Assembly (NCBI GenBank): GCA_021521415.1
Contig: JAIQDT010001943.1
Location: 124,001-188,000, forward strand
From: Bidens hawaiensis
Taxonomy: Eukaryota > Streptophyta > Magnoliopsida > Asterales > Asteraceae
Length of the DNA stretch: 64,000 nucleotides
Reading direction: 5' to 3'
A program made the translations under genes and the position numbers. Below the pieces are notes generated by a model that saw nothing but the letters and a program-made list of their open reading frames with translations, was not told where the DNA came from and ran no database searches. Positions 44,694 to 56,975 of this stretch are shown piece by piece (positions within the stretch are counted from its first letter, which is position 1; each line of letters opens with the position of its first letter).

Positions 44694-44732
<39 letters not shown>
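44694..44732. repeat. (TA)n microsatellite
   Basis: About 19 TA units. Confidence 0.95.
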
Positions 44733-44733
<1 letters not shown>

Positions 44734-45500
44734 CATCCACTTTTTTCATTAGCGTTATAGCATAACGACGAACATTTTATTATTATACAACGACAAACTA
44801 CAAACATTAGTAAACATAGGAACCAAAATAACAAACATCATTAGTCGTTTTCATCCAGCTCTTTACGCCCATTAAGCTTGTTACCGGGTGTTGGATTTGC
44901 AGAGCCGGACGACTCTCCCGCTTGCGCTTTGTTGGCGTCGAAACGTTTTTTCCCCAACAATACTTATTGGTATGCTTTCGGAGATTGGAGTTCGGCACTG
45001 CTTTCAAAAACTTGCCACGGTATTTGCGTCGCGCTATCTCATGTGTGTCATAAATAACACACAAGTCATAAATGCATCCAAACTTCCGGCCATCTTGGCG
45101 TTTCGATTACCATTACAACATCATTATTGCTTGCCATGGCTTGCCAATTTAAGAGAATTTGCGATTTATAGTGTGTTTTAGAGTTAGGGAAGTTGTTTAA
45201 CAAATCCCAAACTTAACCTATCTATTTATAGTATGTGTGTATGTTTTATATATTCAAAACCCGGTTCCAAAAACGGCTATATACCATTGGTACCGGTTCC
45301 CAACGGTCAAAAAGCGTTTAAAAATGGAAAACCCGATGTACCCGGTTTTTGGGTAAAACCCAGACCCGGTTCCTACCCTACCCGGTTCCACTGGGTTTTA
45401 TTTTTTCCAATCGAGTCGAGTCCGGTTCCTACGCGGTTTCTGACAAGAACAGGTTCCATTTTGTACCCGGTTTCAAAAAACCATAATAAATACTCTCGAT
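44733..45500. other. Unassigned region with GGTTCC-rich low-complexity tract
   Basis: 44,800-45,140 on the minus strand contains overlapping short frames with Lys/Arg- and Ser/Gly-rich text; no family can be named. 45,255-45,475 is dense in ACCCGGTTCC-like words, a degenerate simple repeat. Confidence 0.35.
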
Positions 45501-46160
45501 TTCTGCACGTCTACTTCCTGTCATTAAACGTAGAACCTTTGTACTATGGCACAAACCAATAAGGTCTGCAGCATCCAGCCAAGCCCATTCGACAAACTCG
45601 TCAACCCACAAGTTTTCAAGATTGCCGAAGTCCCCTTTCTTTTAAACAAAAGCGCTAAAACTTCTTTTTGGCAACAAAATAAAACATAAAAAAGGAACAC
45701 CCACCAGACCAATATAGCCCCAAATTCACCATAAACCATTAAGCCAAACAAATCTTTCAGAGTCATGTTCTCACGAACCAAATCAAGACCTTCGTCCCTC
45801 GCATACTCATAATGCGTATGATACAATAAGTAAACCAGAACATCTCTATATAAATACGAAGTAGAAAATAAAGATAAAAACATCCAAAAAAAAACTAGCA
45901 GCATGGTGACTTTGCTTGTAATCTAGCTCTAGCGCTACAGTCTTTTGTGCATTTTTAACTACCCTTTCCAAAACATGTGTGCCTTCTTTTCGGCTTTTAT
46001 TTCAGTGATCGCCCCAATCTGCAAGAAACGGTCATGTTAATAAAAGAAAGATTGATATAAAGCGAGTGATGAAAGTTTTACTCACATGTTGGTCAACAGA
46101 CAGCACTCGAGCACCATATATCACAAAACATTCTTCATTCTCAAGTCCAAAAATATGTGA
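45501..46160 (-). other. 3' flank / 3' UTR of the TOC gene
   Basis: Downstream of the TOC stop the minus strand stays open in the same frame for 23 codons, to a CAACAT|GTGAGT donor near 46,088. CTTGCAG at about 46,022 is a good acceptor, after which the same frame continues 20 codons to TAG. A 3' UTR intron is the simplest reading. A 126-aa frame at 45,524-45,904 is hydrophobic but unsupported. Confidence 0.4.
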
Positions 46161-49100
46161 TTAATATGCAGAATCACAATCCTGATAATACCCCAATAGC
46201 TTACTGACAAGTGGAACTAAGGCAGCTAATGCAATCTGAAGTTGTTCTGAGCTATTCAAGCGAACACTAACTTGACCCGAACCCTTATTATTTAAATTGA
46301 CACGACCGATCAAATTAGTAAACCGACCGATAGGAATCTGAGTCTGTGCATTCCATCCAAGTGCCGGGTCACCATGCCAGTCCATAACCGAAAGACCGAT
46401 TGTTGACAAAAACCGACCCAAGGGATAATCTTTATCTCTTAATGTAGCCTCCAAATTGCCTCCGTATGCCACGTCACCACGACCAAAAACCGCTCCTCCC
46501 GCCACCACTAACTGCCCTTGTTTATTAATTATTAACTTGTCCTCAAATTTTACGCCCCCTGTTAACGAGTCACCAAAATAAGTAGCTGAAAGACCAGCTG
46601 ACGCTTTGTTTTTTCGGTAATTAATAAACCGGGTTTCACTTCTTAAAGTGTAAGACATTTCTTTTCCAACAGTCTGCATATCCAATGCTAAAGTTGTTGA
46701 CTTTGACTTTCCATGTTTTAATGCACTTGATACCTCCATTTGAAGATTAGCATCTTTTTTATCTTTGGTAATCTGACCCGTAAATGATGCAGGTATCTTT
46801 TCTTTGAGTGCAAGAAAGTGTTCCACATTAATTCCTTCATAACCGACATCATGGTCCCAACCATGCGGGTCAAGTACAGGTCTAACGAGCCATTGGTTAG
46901 CTGATTCGAGAACCCGATACCGATGAGTCGGGTTATCTGCATCAAATGAAGCAGGTAGATTCATATCTTGAGCAGCAACCGGAACCGAAGAAGCACCATT
47001 ACTGTCTTCTTCTACATTATTATCGGTTAAATCAGTTGGAAAATTCTTAGCTTCTTCTGCCATTTTCTTCATCATTTTTCTTCGTTTCTTTTCTTCTTGC
47101 AACTGTTTCTTCATAAAGAGCTTTTCCCTTAATTCCAATTCGTCATAATATGATTTCTTCTGAGTCTTACTAAGCTTTGACAATTGGGAAGAAGTCAACC
47201 GTTTAAACGGTGGTAGCTCATCATATTCGGATGACTCATCATCAGATGACTCGTCGACGTCATCATCACCATCATCATCGTCACCAAACTGCTCTTGAGG
47301 TAACTTCAGCTGAGGTCTCGATTGTAACAGATTCGAAAGAATATAGGGTAACGGTGGTGCTCGAGCTCTAGCTGCAAAAGGCTTGCCAGGTGGCGAGTCT
47401 TGCAATTTCAAAAGCATATTAGCTTCAACCAGAATTTTTGAAGCAAACGAGAGTAGTAACAAATGTGGCTTCCAAACTTGACCGTTAGGCAAAACCCGTT
47501 GACCAGCTCGATTCGTTCGACAAGCGGAATGGTTTTCAACTAATGAAACCGGGTTCATTAGTCGCATATCACCCGCAGCCTGCCGAATTGCTTGCTGGAC
47601 CACATGGGACCGTTGGGTCACAAACATGTCATAGCTAGTAGCTACACCATTCGGGCCTTCGGGTGGGGCCGATGCAGCATGGGTCAAGACCACAATAGCA
47701 TTAAACCATATAGATTGACCAAATATATCAGTTATTGTTCTCAAAAGAGGCATATCACCAAAATCCTGACTTTGCATGTCCAACCGATCAAGATACAAAA
47801 CAATATCCGGGGGTGATTTTTGGATAAACCGCTTAACAGACTGAAGAATCTTCTCGTTTTTTCTTTGATCGGCCCATGAAGAAAGAAGGCCCGGTGTGTC
47901 AATAACACGGACCTTAATACCCTGCACGGTTCCAACAACATCCTGAACTTTTGTAGTTCCTGTTTGAAACGCATTGGTCCCAAACTTAACTTCGTCAAAT
48001 ATAGAATTAATGGTTGCGCTTTTCCCGACCCCAGTTTTCCCTAGAACCATGATGGTGCATGAGAATTCAAGTGGTTCTTGACCGGCTGCTTCTAACTGTT
48101 CAGCCATGGCACTGGCCCGCTCAAAGCTAAAAGCACCAACACGACCCCCATTGCTGCCTCTTAACTGTTCAGCCAAACCTAACCTATATAAGACCTGAGC
48201 CACAACCACGTTGTGAGGGGTCTGCCCGAGCCTACGGGCAAGTCTCAAAAACTTGACTCGTATCATTTGAAGTTTTTCACGTGTCTCATCATTTTCATCC
48301 GGATCCGCGTTTGTTGGTTCATCAATGACTTGGTTTTGTAAAGCAGTGTTCCCATTTGGCTGTGGTTGAACCACACGTTGCGCCGGTTCCAGTAGCGGTG
48401 CACCGGTTCCAAGACCAGCAGGGCGAGTTGGGGCTGGTGATGGGGTGGATGTAGGGTTGGGGATGGGGGTGGAGGTAGGTTTTACATCAGGTGTTGCGGA
48501 TTTTTGTGTAGATAAAGATACGCCTATAACATGTTTCAATTCTGGTTCCTTCTTCACTGGTGTATCTTGTTTAACTTCATGGTTAATTGGTTTACTGGTT
48601 TGAGCCTCGGGAATTACTGTTGTTTCCACATGGTTAACGGGCACATTGATGACTGAAGTACTTCCTTCTTCAGTTTCTTTCGCATCTTGGATTTGTCCAA
48701 CTATTGGTGCTTCTTTACTTTCAGCAACTAGATTATCTTTTTCATTCACATCTGGGTGTGTTTTGAGACTCACGGAATCTCCATTGACACCTTCATGAAC
48801 CACTGGTTCATCCAAATCAACATGGTCTGAAACTCCATTTTCAGTCATTTCTAAAATTACACTATCCGGCTTCTTGTTAACCTCGTGAAAATCTTCTGAT
48901 GAATCTGCATTAGATACCTTTTGAACCTCCTTTACCTCACTGTCTATAATCCCATTATCTCCAAATACATACTGCTCATCCTTTTCACCAGCCGTCGACA
49001 CATCAGTTTCCAACTCACTATCTGGCTTCTTGTTAACCTCATGAGCATCTTCTGATAAATCTGCATTAGATACCCTTTGAACCTTATTTACCTCACTGTC

Positions 49101-50068
49101 TATGATCCCATTATCTTCCAATACATTCTGCTCATCTTTTTCACCAACCGCTGACACGTCAATTTCCAACTCACTAGATTGATCTTTTGCAGTATTATCA
49201 GAACTACTTTCTCCATCGATTACCTGCAACAAGTCAGTCACTTTTTCTTCACTATTATCATCATTCACGGTCTCGTCAGCTTCAAATCCACCCGACTGAT
49301 TGCTTGCAGTACTGTCAGATGCATTTATCTCCTCATTAACATCAGTGGTATTGAGAAGTTTTTTCTCAGGTTCATCACAGTTCACAAGCTCATTATTATC
49401 TGCTACAACAGGTTGATCTTTTTCAGTATTATCAGACCTATTATCTTCATCGACTACTTGCAGCAAGTCGGCCTCTTTTTCCTCACTTTTATCATCATTC
49501 ACGACCTCGTCAGCTTCAAATCCACCCGACTGATTGCTTGCAGTACTGTCAGATGCATTTCTCTCCTCATTAACATCTGTGATATTGACCAGTTTTTCCT
49601 CAGTTGCTTCAGATTCATCACAGTCCACAGGCTCGCTATTATTTACTACAACCCCAGTTGTATTATCAGACGTACTCTGTCCATCAATCACCTGCACACA
49701 TCACCAAATAATAAAATAAAATAAAACATATTTTTCATAAAATAAATAAACAACAAGAATAAGTTTACCTTGATAGATACGACCTCTTCAACAGACTCAG
49801 CATCAGCCTCCTCTGCTGCCTCATCTAACCGTAACGAAACACCATTCTCTTCACTTTTATCCTTTCTAACAGGATCAACATCAGCCTTTTCCACAAGCGT
49901 TTCAATCCCACAACCCTCGACCGCATCTCCTAACGTCTCGGCCCTATCTAACTCTAAAGAAGCACCACTTTTATCCTCAAAAACTTCACCACTTCCATTA
50001 ACATCCACCCTATCAGCTTCCTCTACTTTCAACTCCAGTTGCTCCACCTTACTCACACCATTTTCCAT
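46161..50068 (-). CDS. TOC132: TOC132/TOC120-like outer-envelope GTPase of the chloroplast import translocon
   Basis: Receptor GTPase of the TOC159 family, which binds transit peptides of preproteins at the chloroplast outer envelope with TOC34 and TOC75. Exon 1 is 49,769-50,068 (ATG at 50,068; 100 codons) and exon 2 is 46,161-49,691, total about 1,276 aa. Residues about 1-560 are an acidic Glu/Asp/Ser-rich A domain. The G domain lies at about 640-900: GKTGVGKSA P-loop near 650, then DTPG, then a THAA-type guanine motif. A Lys/Glu-rich and Asp-rich linker leads to the C-terminal membrane-anchor M domain, ending LVPLVSKLLGYYQ. The frame has no break. The gene could be TOC120 or TOC132; the long acidic domain makes both possible. 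The acidic domain contains two tandem duplications (78 aa and 52 aa units). Confidence 0.93.
49692..49768 (-). other. Intron of the TOC gene
   Basis: 77 bp, GTAAAC ... TGTGCAG, phase 0. A second intron (50,087-50,269, GTATTA ... GATTTAG) lies in the 5' UTR, with a first noncoding exon up to about 50,340 that includes a CT-rich tract. Confidence 0.85.
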
Positions 50069-50086
50069 CACAACCTACTTCAAAAC

Positions 50087-50340
50087 CTAAATCAGATATA
50101 AAAACACTCAATTAAACATCAACAGCAATGCAATCAAACAAGTATTCAGTTCAAACTACAAAAGAGATCTATATTATATTATATTACTTCAACAAGCGGA
50201 CATCAATAGTTTAAACTTAACCTAGGGTTTAGCGAATGGAAAATATTAAAGATGCAGAAGCAATAATACCTGAAGGTGAGATTGACGTTGAGTAGAGAGA
50301 GAGAGTAAGAGTAAAATCAGAGAACTGAATTTGCGTCGCC
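50087..50340 (-). other. 5' UTR intron and leader exon of the TOC gene
   Basis: Donor CTTCAG|GTATTA at 50,269 and acceptor GATTTAG|GTTTTG at 50,087. The leader exon is CT-rich on the minus strand. I see no clear TATA box upstream, which is common for housekeeping plant genes. Confidence 0.6.
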
Positions 50341-50573
50341 CTTGAAGCTATATGCACCCAACCACATGTATGTGATCGTACGGTGGATAATGCTTAAGTA
50401 CATTCATCCTTGGTGAAGAAGATATTATCTAAACTTTGGACTATTTTTTTTATCTTTTTATTTTTAGTAATTAATTAGTATTGGTACAATAATTACCAAA
50501 GTTAATAGGATCCCGTTCCATTTTAGCATTTGTTTTACGGGAAAATTCCCAAAATAGCCCATTTATAGAATAT

Positions 50574-50949
50574 GGTTTCAATTTTGTCCTTCTAAATTCA
50601 AGTTTCCAACTTTATCCCTTTGGTATCTCGTCGCCAGCGACATGTTAGCGAACACCGACGATGTGTTGACATAACATAGGGTTAACGATGCGTTATGTTG
50701 CTAACATAGGGTAGCAGCGATGCGTTAATGTTTAAAGCAGGGGTTCCACGATGTGTTAGTGGATAACGCATCGCTGCTACCCTATGTTAGCAACATAAAC
50801 GCATTGTTAACCCTATGTTATGTCAACAAGTCGCCGGCCATGAGATTCGGCAAGTCATCGCCGGCGTTTATGTTGCTAACATAGGGTAGCAGCGATGTTG
50901 CTAACATAGCAGCAGCGAAACTTGAATTTAGAGGGACAAAATTGGAACC
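50574..50949. mobile_element. Hairpin MITE, about 376 bp
   Basis: Terminal inverted repeats of about 32 bp: GGTTTCAATTTTGTCCTTCT at the left, inverted AGAGGGACAAAATTGGAACC at the right. Inside, 50,667-50,727 and 50,764-50,826 are inverted arms of about 61 bp, with one indel and few mismatches, around a 36-bp loop. A third copy of TGCTAACATAGGGTAGCAGC lies near 50,872-50,894. No target duplication is clear. Confidence 0.75.
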
Positions 50950-52494
50950 ACAAAATTCAAATACAACCATCATCATATTTAAACCCTAGCATTCGGTTAT
51001 TGGTTATATCGGTTCGGTATCGTCGGTTTTCGGTTCAGTTTCGGTTAACAATTCGGTTATTGCTCACCCCTATGTTAAACGTGCCTCCTTGTGTACTTAT
51101 CATACCTCCTTCCATAGACTTTTAATTATTTTAACAATTTTATTTGACATGTTACTACCCTTAATATTTTTTGTAAAGCTTATCAAAATAGTAATATTGA
51201 TTATTTTTTGTAAATTTTTTTATTATTATTTTCTCTGTTTTTGTATTTATTATCATTATAAAATATATTTAAAGAAATAATGATATAATCTCTTTATAAA
51301 ATGACAAAATGATTTGTATATTTTATCTTATTATATGACTCCCGTCCGACAAAAAGAATCCTTTAAATATATTTTGTTAGGTTTGGGCATATAAGAATAT
51401 TGTCATATTAAAAAAACATACTCTAAAGTATTAAAACACTTATAAAAAACTGGGTTTTTTTAATCTTTTTAGATAAAAAAAATGTTTTTTACATAAACAA
51501 TTTTTTTGTCATTTAAGAAAAAAAAGAAAGTTTTATAATATGAAAAAAAAGGAAAAGAAACTCTTTAAAGAATAAAAAAAAACTTTTTAATGATAATGAT
51601 AATAAAAGATAACAAAATAGTAAAGGAAAAACAAAAAGATTTAAATCGTATTAATGCAAAACTTGAGGTATGTATACATTTTGTAAAAATGAAGGGAATG
51701 AGGTATATTTAGCAACACCCTTAAATATACACTAGAATAAAATATTGTCTTTTTGTTTATTATGAAACCATCAATATACAATTGGGATTAGCTAGGTACG
51801 GAAGCGGTATCGACAGTCAGCATGGAGATCGAAAATCCTAATTTTTCTAAAAATTTGGTACTGGTTTTGTAATGATACTGAAAACTCAAAAAGTTGGTAC
51901 TGAATTGGTATCGACCGCATCGAATTCCACACTGGCTCGTTAGTCGTATCCAATTATTCATATAAAATCACTATTTTGTGTCTTTACTTTTTAAAAAAAA
52001 AAAAATGTCATTAAAAGTAAGCTTTAAAATGTATCATGGTAAAAATTCTTGTATCATCTTTTCTTTTTTTTTTTTTTTTGAATAGCTGAATATATTATAT
52101 AAATCCTTCATTATTAAATTCAAACTCAAACCACTTTATTATCCTATCAAAGTGGAAGTGGCTCCGGTATCATCTTTAAAGCATTCCTGGCAGCTTCGTT
52201 ATCTCAATCTCTATAATTACATTAAAAATTACTACATTTTCTCTTTCATATACAATTAAATAATACGATTTTACATCTTTATCATTATATTTTTTTCTTT
52301 CCTCCACTCACAACCACTCTCAATTATATTAAACAATAAATAGAGGATAAACATTTCTCTAAATTTACTCATATCTTTAAAATTTTCTCTCTCCTAACAC
52401 TTATAATCCTCTAAATGTTTTTCGTATAATCAACAAAAATCAGACCGTAATATTTGACGTATCATTTGATTGATTTCGGATGTCTTTTTTAGAA
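50950..52494. other. AT-rich intergenic DNA with simple-sequence tracts
   Basis: No gene. 50,990-51,065 is rich in TTCGGTT words, and 51,790-51,930 in GGTATCG words. 51,430-51,620 is almost pure A/T-rich sequence. Poly-T lies at about 52,066-52,080. Confidence 0.5.
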
Positions 52495-52549
52495 AGGAAG
52501 AAACTACGGAGAGGAGAGGAGAGGAGAGGAGCAGCCCAAAGAACAATCT

Positions 52550-53704
52550 ATGCAAGGCAAGGATAACAACTATCAAATTTACAAGAACAAACATACCAAG
52601 AAGATGGAAGCTAAGAACAAGCAAGTTTGGAAGCCTAAATTTCCAACCACCACCATCTTTGTTTCCAACATACCAGATGGGGTGTTTGAAGAAGGGCTAA
52701 AAGCAAAGTTTAAAGAGTTCGGAGACCTTGGCAAGGAAAAAAGACAAGCACGGAAACAATTTCGGTTTCATTCGTTTCTTCAATGTAGAGGATAAAGAGA
52801 TGTTCATAAAATCCTTTGGAAACATTTTCATTGGGGGAGCCAAATTAGGGGTTAACTTGGCAATATATGATAAATGGTCTATGGAAGAGAATAATTCAAA
52901 GGCAAATCTCAATACAAATACTTCTTTCAAAAATCAAAGGGCAAGCCATGGTTAGTCTGCCAGAGTCCGACCCAATCTCACGGGGCAGAACCGAACTTTT
53001 AGCTCCTACAGAGACGCGCTAAATCTTGATACTCCTAAAGCGCCTCTGAAAACAATCATCCTCGCACCCGATGTCACCTTGGCAGCTAAAGAATGGAGAA
53101 CCGCTTCGTTAGTGGGAGAAGCTAACTCCTTGCAGGTCCTTAATAATGTACCAAAGGTGTTTATTAGCATGGGCATGTCGGGCATGACGTTTCGCTATCT
53201 TGGTGGTTTGAATGTGCTAGTCTCGTTTTCCACTTTGGAGCTGGCCATTGATTTCATGGGGAACAAAAAAGAAAAATGGAGAGACTCCTTCAAATCATTT
53301 AAGAATTGGAGTGAAAGTTATGTTCAAAATGAACGTTTGGCTTGGATTAGAATTCGAGAAGTGCCAGCACACCTGTGGTCCCGTAATACTTTCGATTTGA
53401 TGGCAATTGTATTGGAGAAATTGCTCACTCTTCGGAAGCTTCGGTTACGGACGGTAATCTTACATTTGACAAAATGGCAATTCTTACCAGAGAAAAAAAG
53501 AGAATCAACGAACAAATCACAATCAAATGGAACTCGATGTCTTTCTCTGTTTGGATTGAAGAAGATATCTCGCCCTGGAATCCATCCTTCCTGGAGAAAA
53601 GGGTTCGATCGTCGGAGTCTTCCTCCGATAGTCACATCGACCGGAATTCTAAGCCGGTCAATTCGTCGTCAGCAAACTCAAATCCGGTAAAGGCTCAAAG
53701 GTAA
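52550..53704 (+). pseudogene. LINE RRM domain and linker
   Basis: ATG 52,550 leads into an RNA-recognition motif: RNP2-like TIFVSNIPDG and RNP1-like NNFGFIRFFN. A one-base shift in the A run 52,735-52,741 separates the two. A Ser/Lys-rich linker follows in two frames (53,079-53,704). The RRM presumably bound the element's own RNA. Confidence 0.75.
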
Positions 53705-54257
53705 AATTGAGCAAACTTGACCGGTTTTTTGTGTGTCACAGGTTTGTTTATCTTTGGTCGTACGCTTGTCTCACGGCTCTTCCTCGCTTCCTTTCGGACC
53801 ACTCCCCCCTCGTCTTGGCCACGGATCCGATTGATTTTGGTCCTCTTCCTTTTCGATTTTTTAACTCGTGGTTGGATAGACCGGATTTTGATTCTATTAT
53901 TAAAAAGGCTCTTGAGTCTTATATGTTTTATGGTGCTCCAGACCTGTATCTTATCAACAAACTGAAACATCTAAAGAATTTTTTGAAAACTTGGTTGGTG
54001 GAAAATAAAATTAAAGAGGAGGAAGCTTTTGATAATTTCTCTTCCAAACTGTTTCACCTAGACGCCATTAAGGAAGATCGAGATCTCTCGGAAGAGGAAC
54101 AATGGACTTACTCGGAATGCAAAGCGAGTCTTTTAGAGCTTGCCGAGTTCAAAACCAAAGATTTGCGTCAACTGTCTAGAATCAAATGGGCCTCGTTTGG
54201 TGATGATAATTCCGCCTTTTTCATGGTATTATTAAAAGTAAAGAAATAAAAAAGAGG
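53705..54257 (+). pseudogene. LINE endonuclease C-terminal remnant and linker
   Basis: It opens with SKLDRFFV and has the SDHSPLVL motif of the apurinic endonuclease C-terminus. The N-terminal catalytic part is absent, so an internal deletion of at least 150 codons is inferred just before 53,705. A linker of charged helices follows, up to the KWASFGDDNSAFF motif before RT. Confidence 0.75.
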
Positions 54258-55330
54258 ATGCATGGAATGGTTATTAACGGAGTGTGGAGTAACAATCCGA
54301 AACTGATCAAACGAGAAGCTTGTAAGTTCTTCGCTAACCGGTTCAAAGAGTCTTTTGCAGATCGACTGAAAATGTCGTGCGCCGGTATCAATCGTCTTTC
54401 CGAACAGCAGGCGGAGTCTCTTATAGAACCTTTCTCGCCATCAGAAATAAAAAAAAGTGGTGTGGGAATGTGGTGATGACCGGGCGCCAGGTCCGGATGG
54501 ATTTAATTTTCGTTTCATTAAACGATATCGGGAGTTCTTTGGTCCGGACTTTACAAAGATTTTGCATCATTTTTATGAGTCGGAGACTATTTCTTGAGGT
54601 TGCAGTTCTTCTTTCATCTCTCTTTTTCCCAAAGTCAATGACCCTTCCGGCTTCAAAGATTTTCGACCTATAAATCTTATCGGCTCTATAAGTAAAGTGA
54701 TCTATTCAGTTCTTGCTAATAGGCTCAAGTTGGTTATTAGCTCGGTTATTTCTGATACACAATCAGGTTTCTTAAAAGGCAGAAACATTATTGATGGCCC
54801 TTTGATTGTGAATGAGTTAATTTCTTGGGCTAAGAAAAGTAATTCCAAAATTTTGAAAAAGCTTTCGACCACATCAATTGGGCGTTTATTGACTCTGTTC
54901 TTGAACAAATGAATTTCCCTGCCAAATGGCGGGGCTGGATTAGGGGTGTATTATCTTCGGCCAGATCGTCAATTCTCGTCATTGGTTCGCCTTCTTTTGA
55001 ATTTCAATTTCAAAGAGGTGTGAGACAAGGTGATCCAATCTCTCCTTTTCTCTTTATTATCGGTATGGAAGCTTTCTCCTGCATGTTTAAAAAGGCAAAT
55101 GAGAGAGGTATTTTCCGGGGTGTTTCTTTACCAAATAATGGTCCTACTATTTCGCACCTTTTGTACGCTGATGGAACGATTTTAGTGGGTGAATAGTCGA
55201 AAGAAAAGGTGCTTAACATGGCCCGTTTGTTGAGATGTTTTCATTTAGCTTCTGGGCTGCAAATAAATTACTACAAATCTAATTTGATGGGGTAAAGGTT
55301 ACTTCATAAGAGGTTTCATCTTTAGCTAAC
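54258..55330 (+). pseudogene. LINE reverse transcriptase with YADG at the catalytic site
   Basis: Frames 54,258-54,476, 54,377-54,673, 54,697-54,912 and 54,909-55,196 together cover the RT. RGVRQGDPISPFLF is intact. The catalytic box reads LLYADGTILV, where YADD is required, so the enzyme would be dead even if the frames were restored. A TAG follows at 55,194. Confidence 0.85.
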
Positions 55331-56760
55331 CTGATGGGATGTAATCCGAGCATTTTACCCTGCTCGTATTTGGGCCTTCTTATAGGGGCTAATATGAATC
55401 AGATTTGCAATTGGAATTCGGTGCTGGAAGCCTTTGATAAGAAACTTTCTCTTTGGAAGGCATCCACGTTATCGGTTGGAGGTAGATTAACTTTGATCAA
55501 GTCGGTTATGGAAACTCTCCCCACATATTTTTTCTCCTTCTTCAAAGCGCCGAGCAACATTGTTGATCAATTAGAGACGAAAAGGAGAAACTTGTTTTGG
55601 GGGGGGGGGGGGTAATGAGGATAAAAAGAAAATATGTTGGGTGCGTTGGAGCCGTGTTACGACTCCCAAAGAGGCAGGTGGTTTGGGTCTCACTCCTCTT
55701 AGGGATGCTAACATAGCCCTCCTCACTAAGTGGTGGTGGAGATTCAAGAACGAACCAAATGCACTTTGGCGAAAGATGATTTTAGCATTGCATTCTTCTA
55801 ACAGGTCGTGGCCTATTCTCCCCCACTCAAAAAATCAGCCGGGTACGTGGAATTCCATAGCCAAATTGGAAAACCAACTTGCCTACTCCAATCTTAATTT
55901 AGGGGGTATTATCAAAGGGCAAATGGGTGTTGGAGATAAAACTAGGTTTTGGATTGATCCTTGGATAACTCAACATCCATTAAGAGTTATTTTTCCTAAT
56001 CTTTTTTTGAATGAAAAAGTTAAGGCGTGTTTGGTGATCTCGTGTTATGAGACGACCGTCAACAACACGGTTTGGAAATGGCGGTGGAAAAGAAAGAATT
56101 TGAACCAATGTGAATCGAGTGAACTATCGAGTTGTTTAAATTTGTTGCAACAAATCTCTTTAAGCAACGACCCAGACCATTGGATTTGGCATAGAGAACC
56201 TTCCGGAATTTTCTCGGTTTCCTCCATGAAAAAGATATTGTCCACTAACTCAAATTTGGGCGTTGCGTTTATTTTTAAGTGGAATAATTGGGTGCCTAAA
56301 AAAGTAAACATTCATGCTTGGAAGGCGGAAATGAATAGGCTTTCGACTCTCGTGGCTTTATCCAAAAGAAACATTGAGGTGGGTTCGGTGACTTGCATAT
56401 TATGTGGAGATTATGAAGAAACGAATGATCATCTTCTCACTTCTTGTTATTTCGCCACATTAGTTTGACAATTTGTTAGCAACTGGTGTCGCATCCCTCC
56501 CATCTATGCTTTTTCGATGCGCGACTTACTCCACTATTATGAAACTAGCAATTTGGGGACTCAAAAAAAACAAGGTTTTATACGGGATCATTCTCACAGC
56601 TTATTAGTGCATTTGGAAGACTAGAAACGAAGTCATCTTCTCAAACAAGACGGCTTGCTTCGCAAAAACGGTGGAAGATATTAAATCGTTGGGATTTCTT
56701 TGGATAAAAAATCGTTTGCCTTTCAAAAACTTGACGTGGAAAGATTGGTGTAATTTTTTG
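55331..56760 (+). pseudogene. LINE C-terminal region with zf-RVT domain
   Basis: 55,334-55,615 and 55,641-56,468 hold the region after RT. The first ends in a run of 14 G (55,599-55,612) that shifts the frame. The second includes KWNNWVPKKVNIHAWKAEMN and then CILCGDYEETNDHLLTSC, the RT zinc-binding domain. The remainder to about 56,760 is broken. Confidence 0.85.
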
Positions 56761-56830
56761 TTGTAACATTGTTTTCTTTTGTTCGGTTTCTAGCTTCTTG
56801 CTAGTTGTTTAATGAAATTTGCAGTATTGT

Positions 56831-56975
56831 TTTAAATGATAAAGATATGTGCAAATTTCCCATAACATTGGGGACTTAATTGCAATCTTTTCGGGACCCA
56901 TTTCTAAGTCTCCACGCGGAATTCATGTTTGCCGGTCAATAACTTATTTTTAAGCCTTTGCAGTATATATATAAA
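56831..56975. other. Short flank between LINE and Helitron-like element
   Basis: AT-rich; nothing recognised. Confidence 0.4.

Larger units (their letters stand above)
52495..56830 (+). mobile_element. LINE-type non-LTR retrotransposon with N-terminal RRM, decayed
   Basis: It starts after a GAGGA pentamer tract (52,511-52,532). The protein order is RRM, endonuclease remnant, RT, and zf-RVT zinc-binding domain, as in the large single-ORF LINE proteins common in Asteraceae. At least eight frame breaks are visible. The 3' end near 56,830 is a guess; no clear poly-A tail is seen. Confidence 0.8.

Noticed and set aside
44558..44752. Phe/Ile-rich frame
   Set aside because: Translation of T-rich foldback arm and TA microsatellite.
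45524..45904. 126-aa hydrophobic minus-strand frame
   Set aside because: Lies in the TOC 3' flank with no start context, splice link or recognisable family; probably chance.
49179..49724. 181-aa plus-strand frame
   Set aside because: Antisense of the TOC acidic-domain repeats; the duplicated blocks come from the duplication in the real gene.
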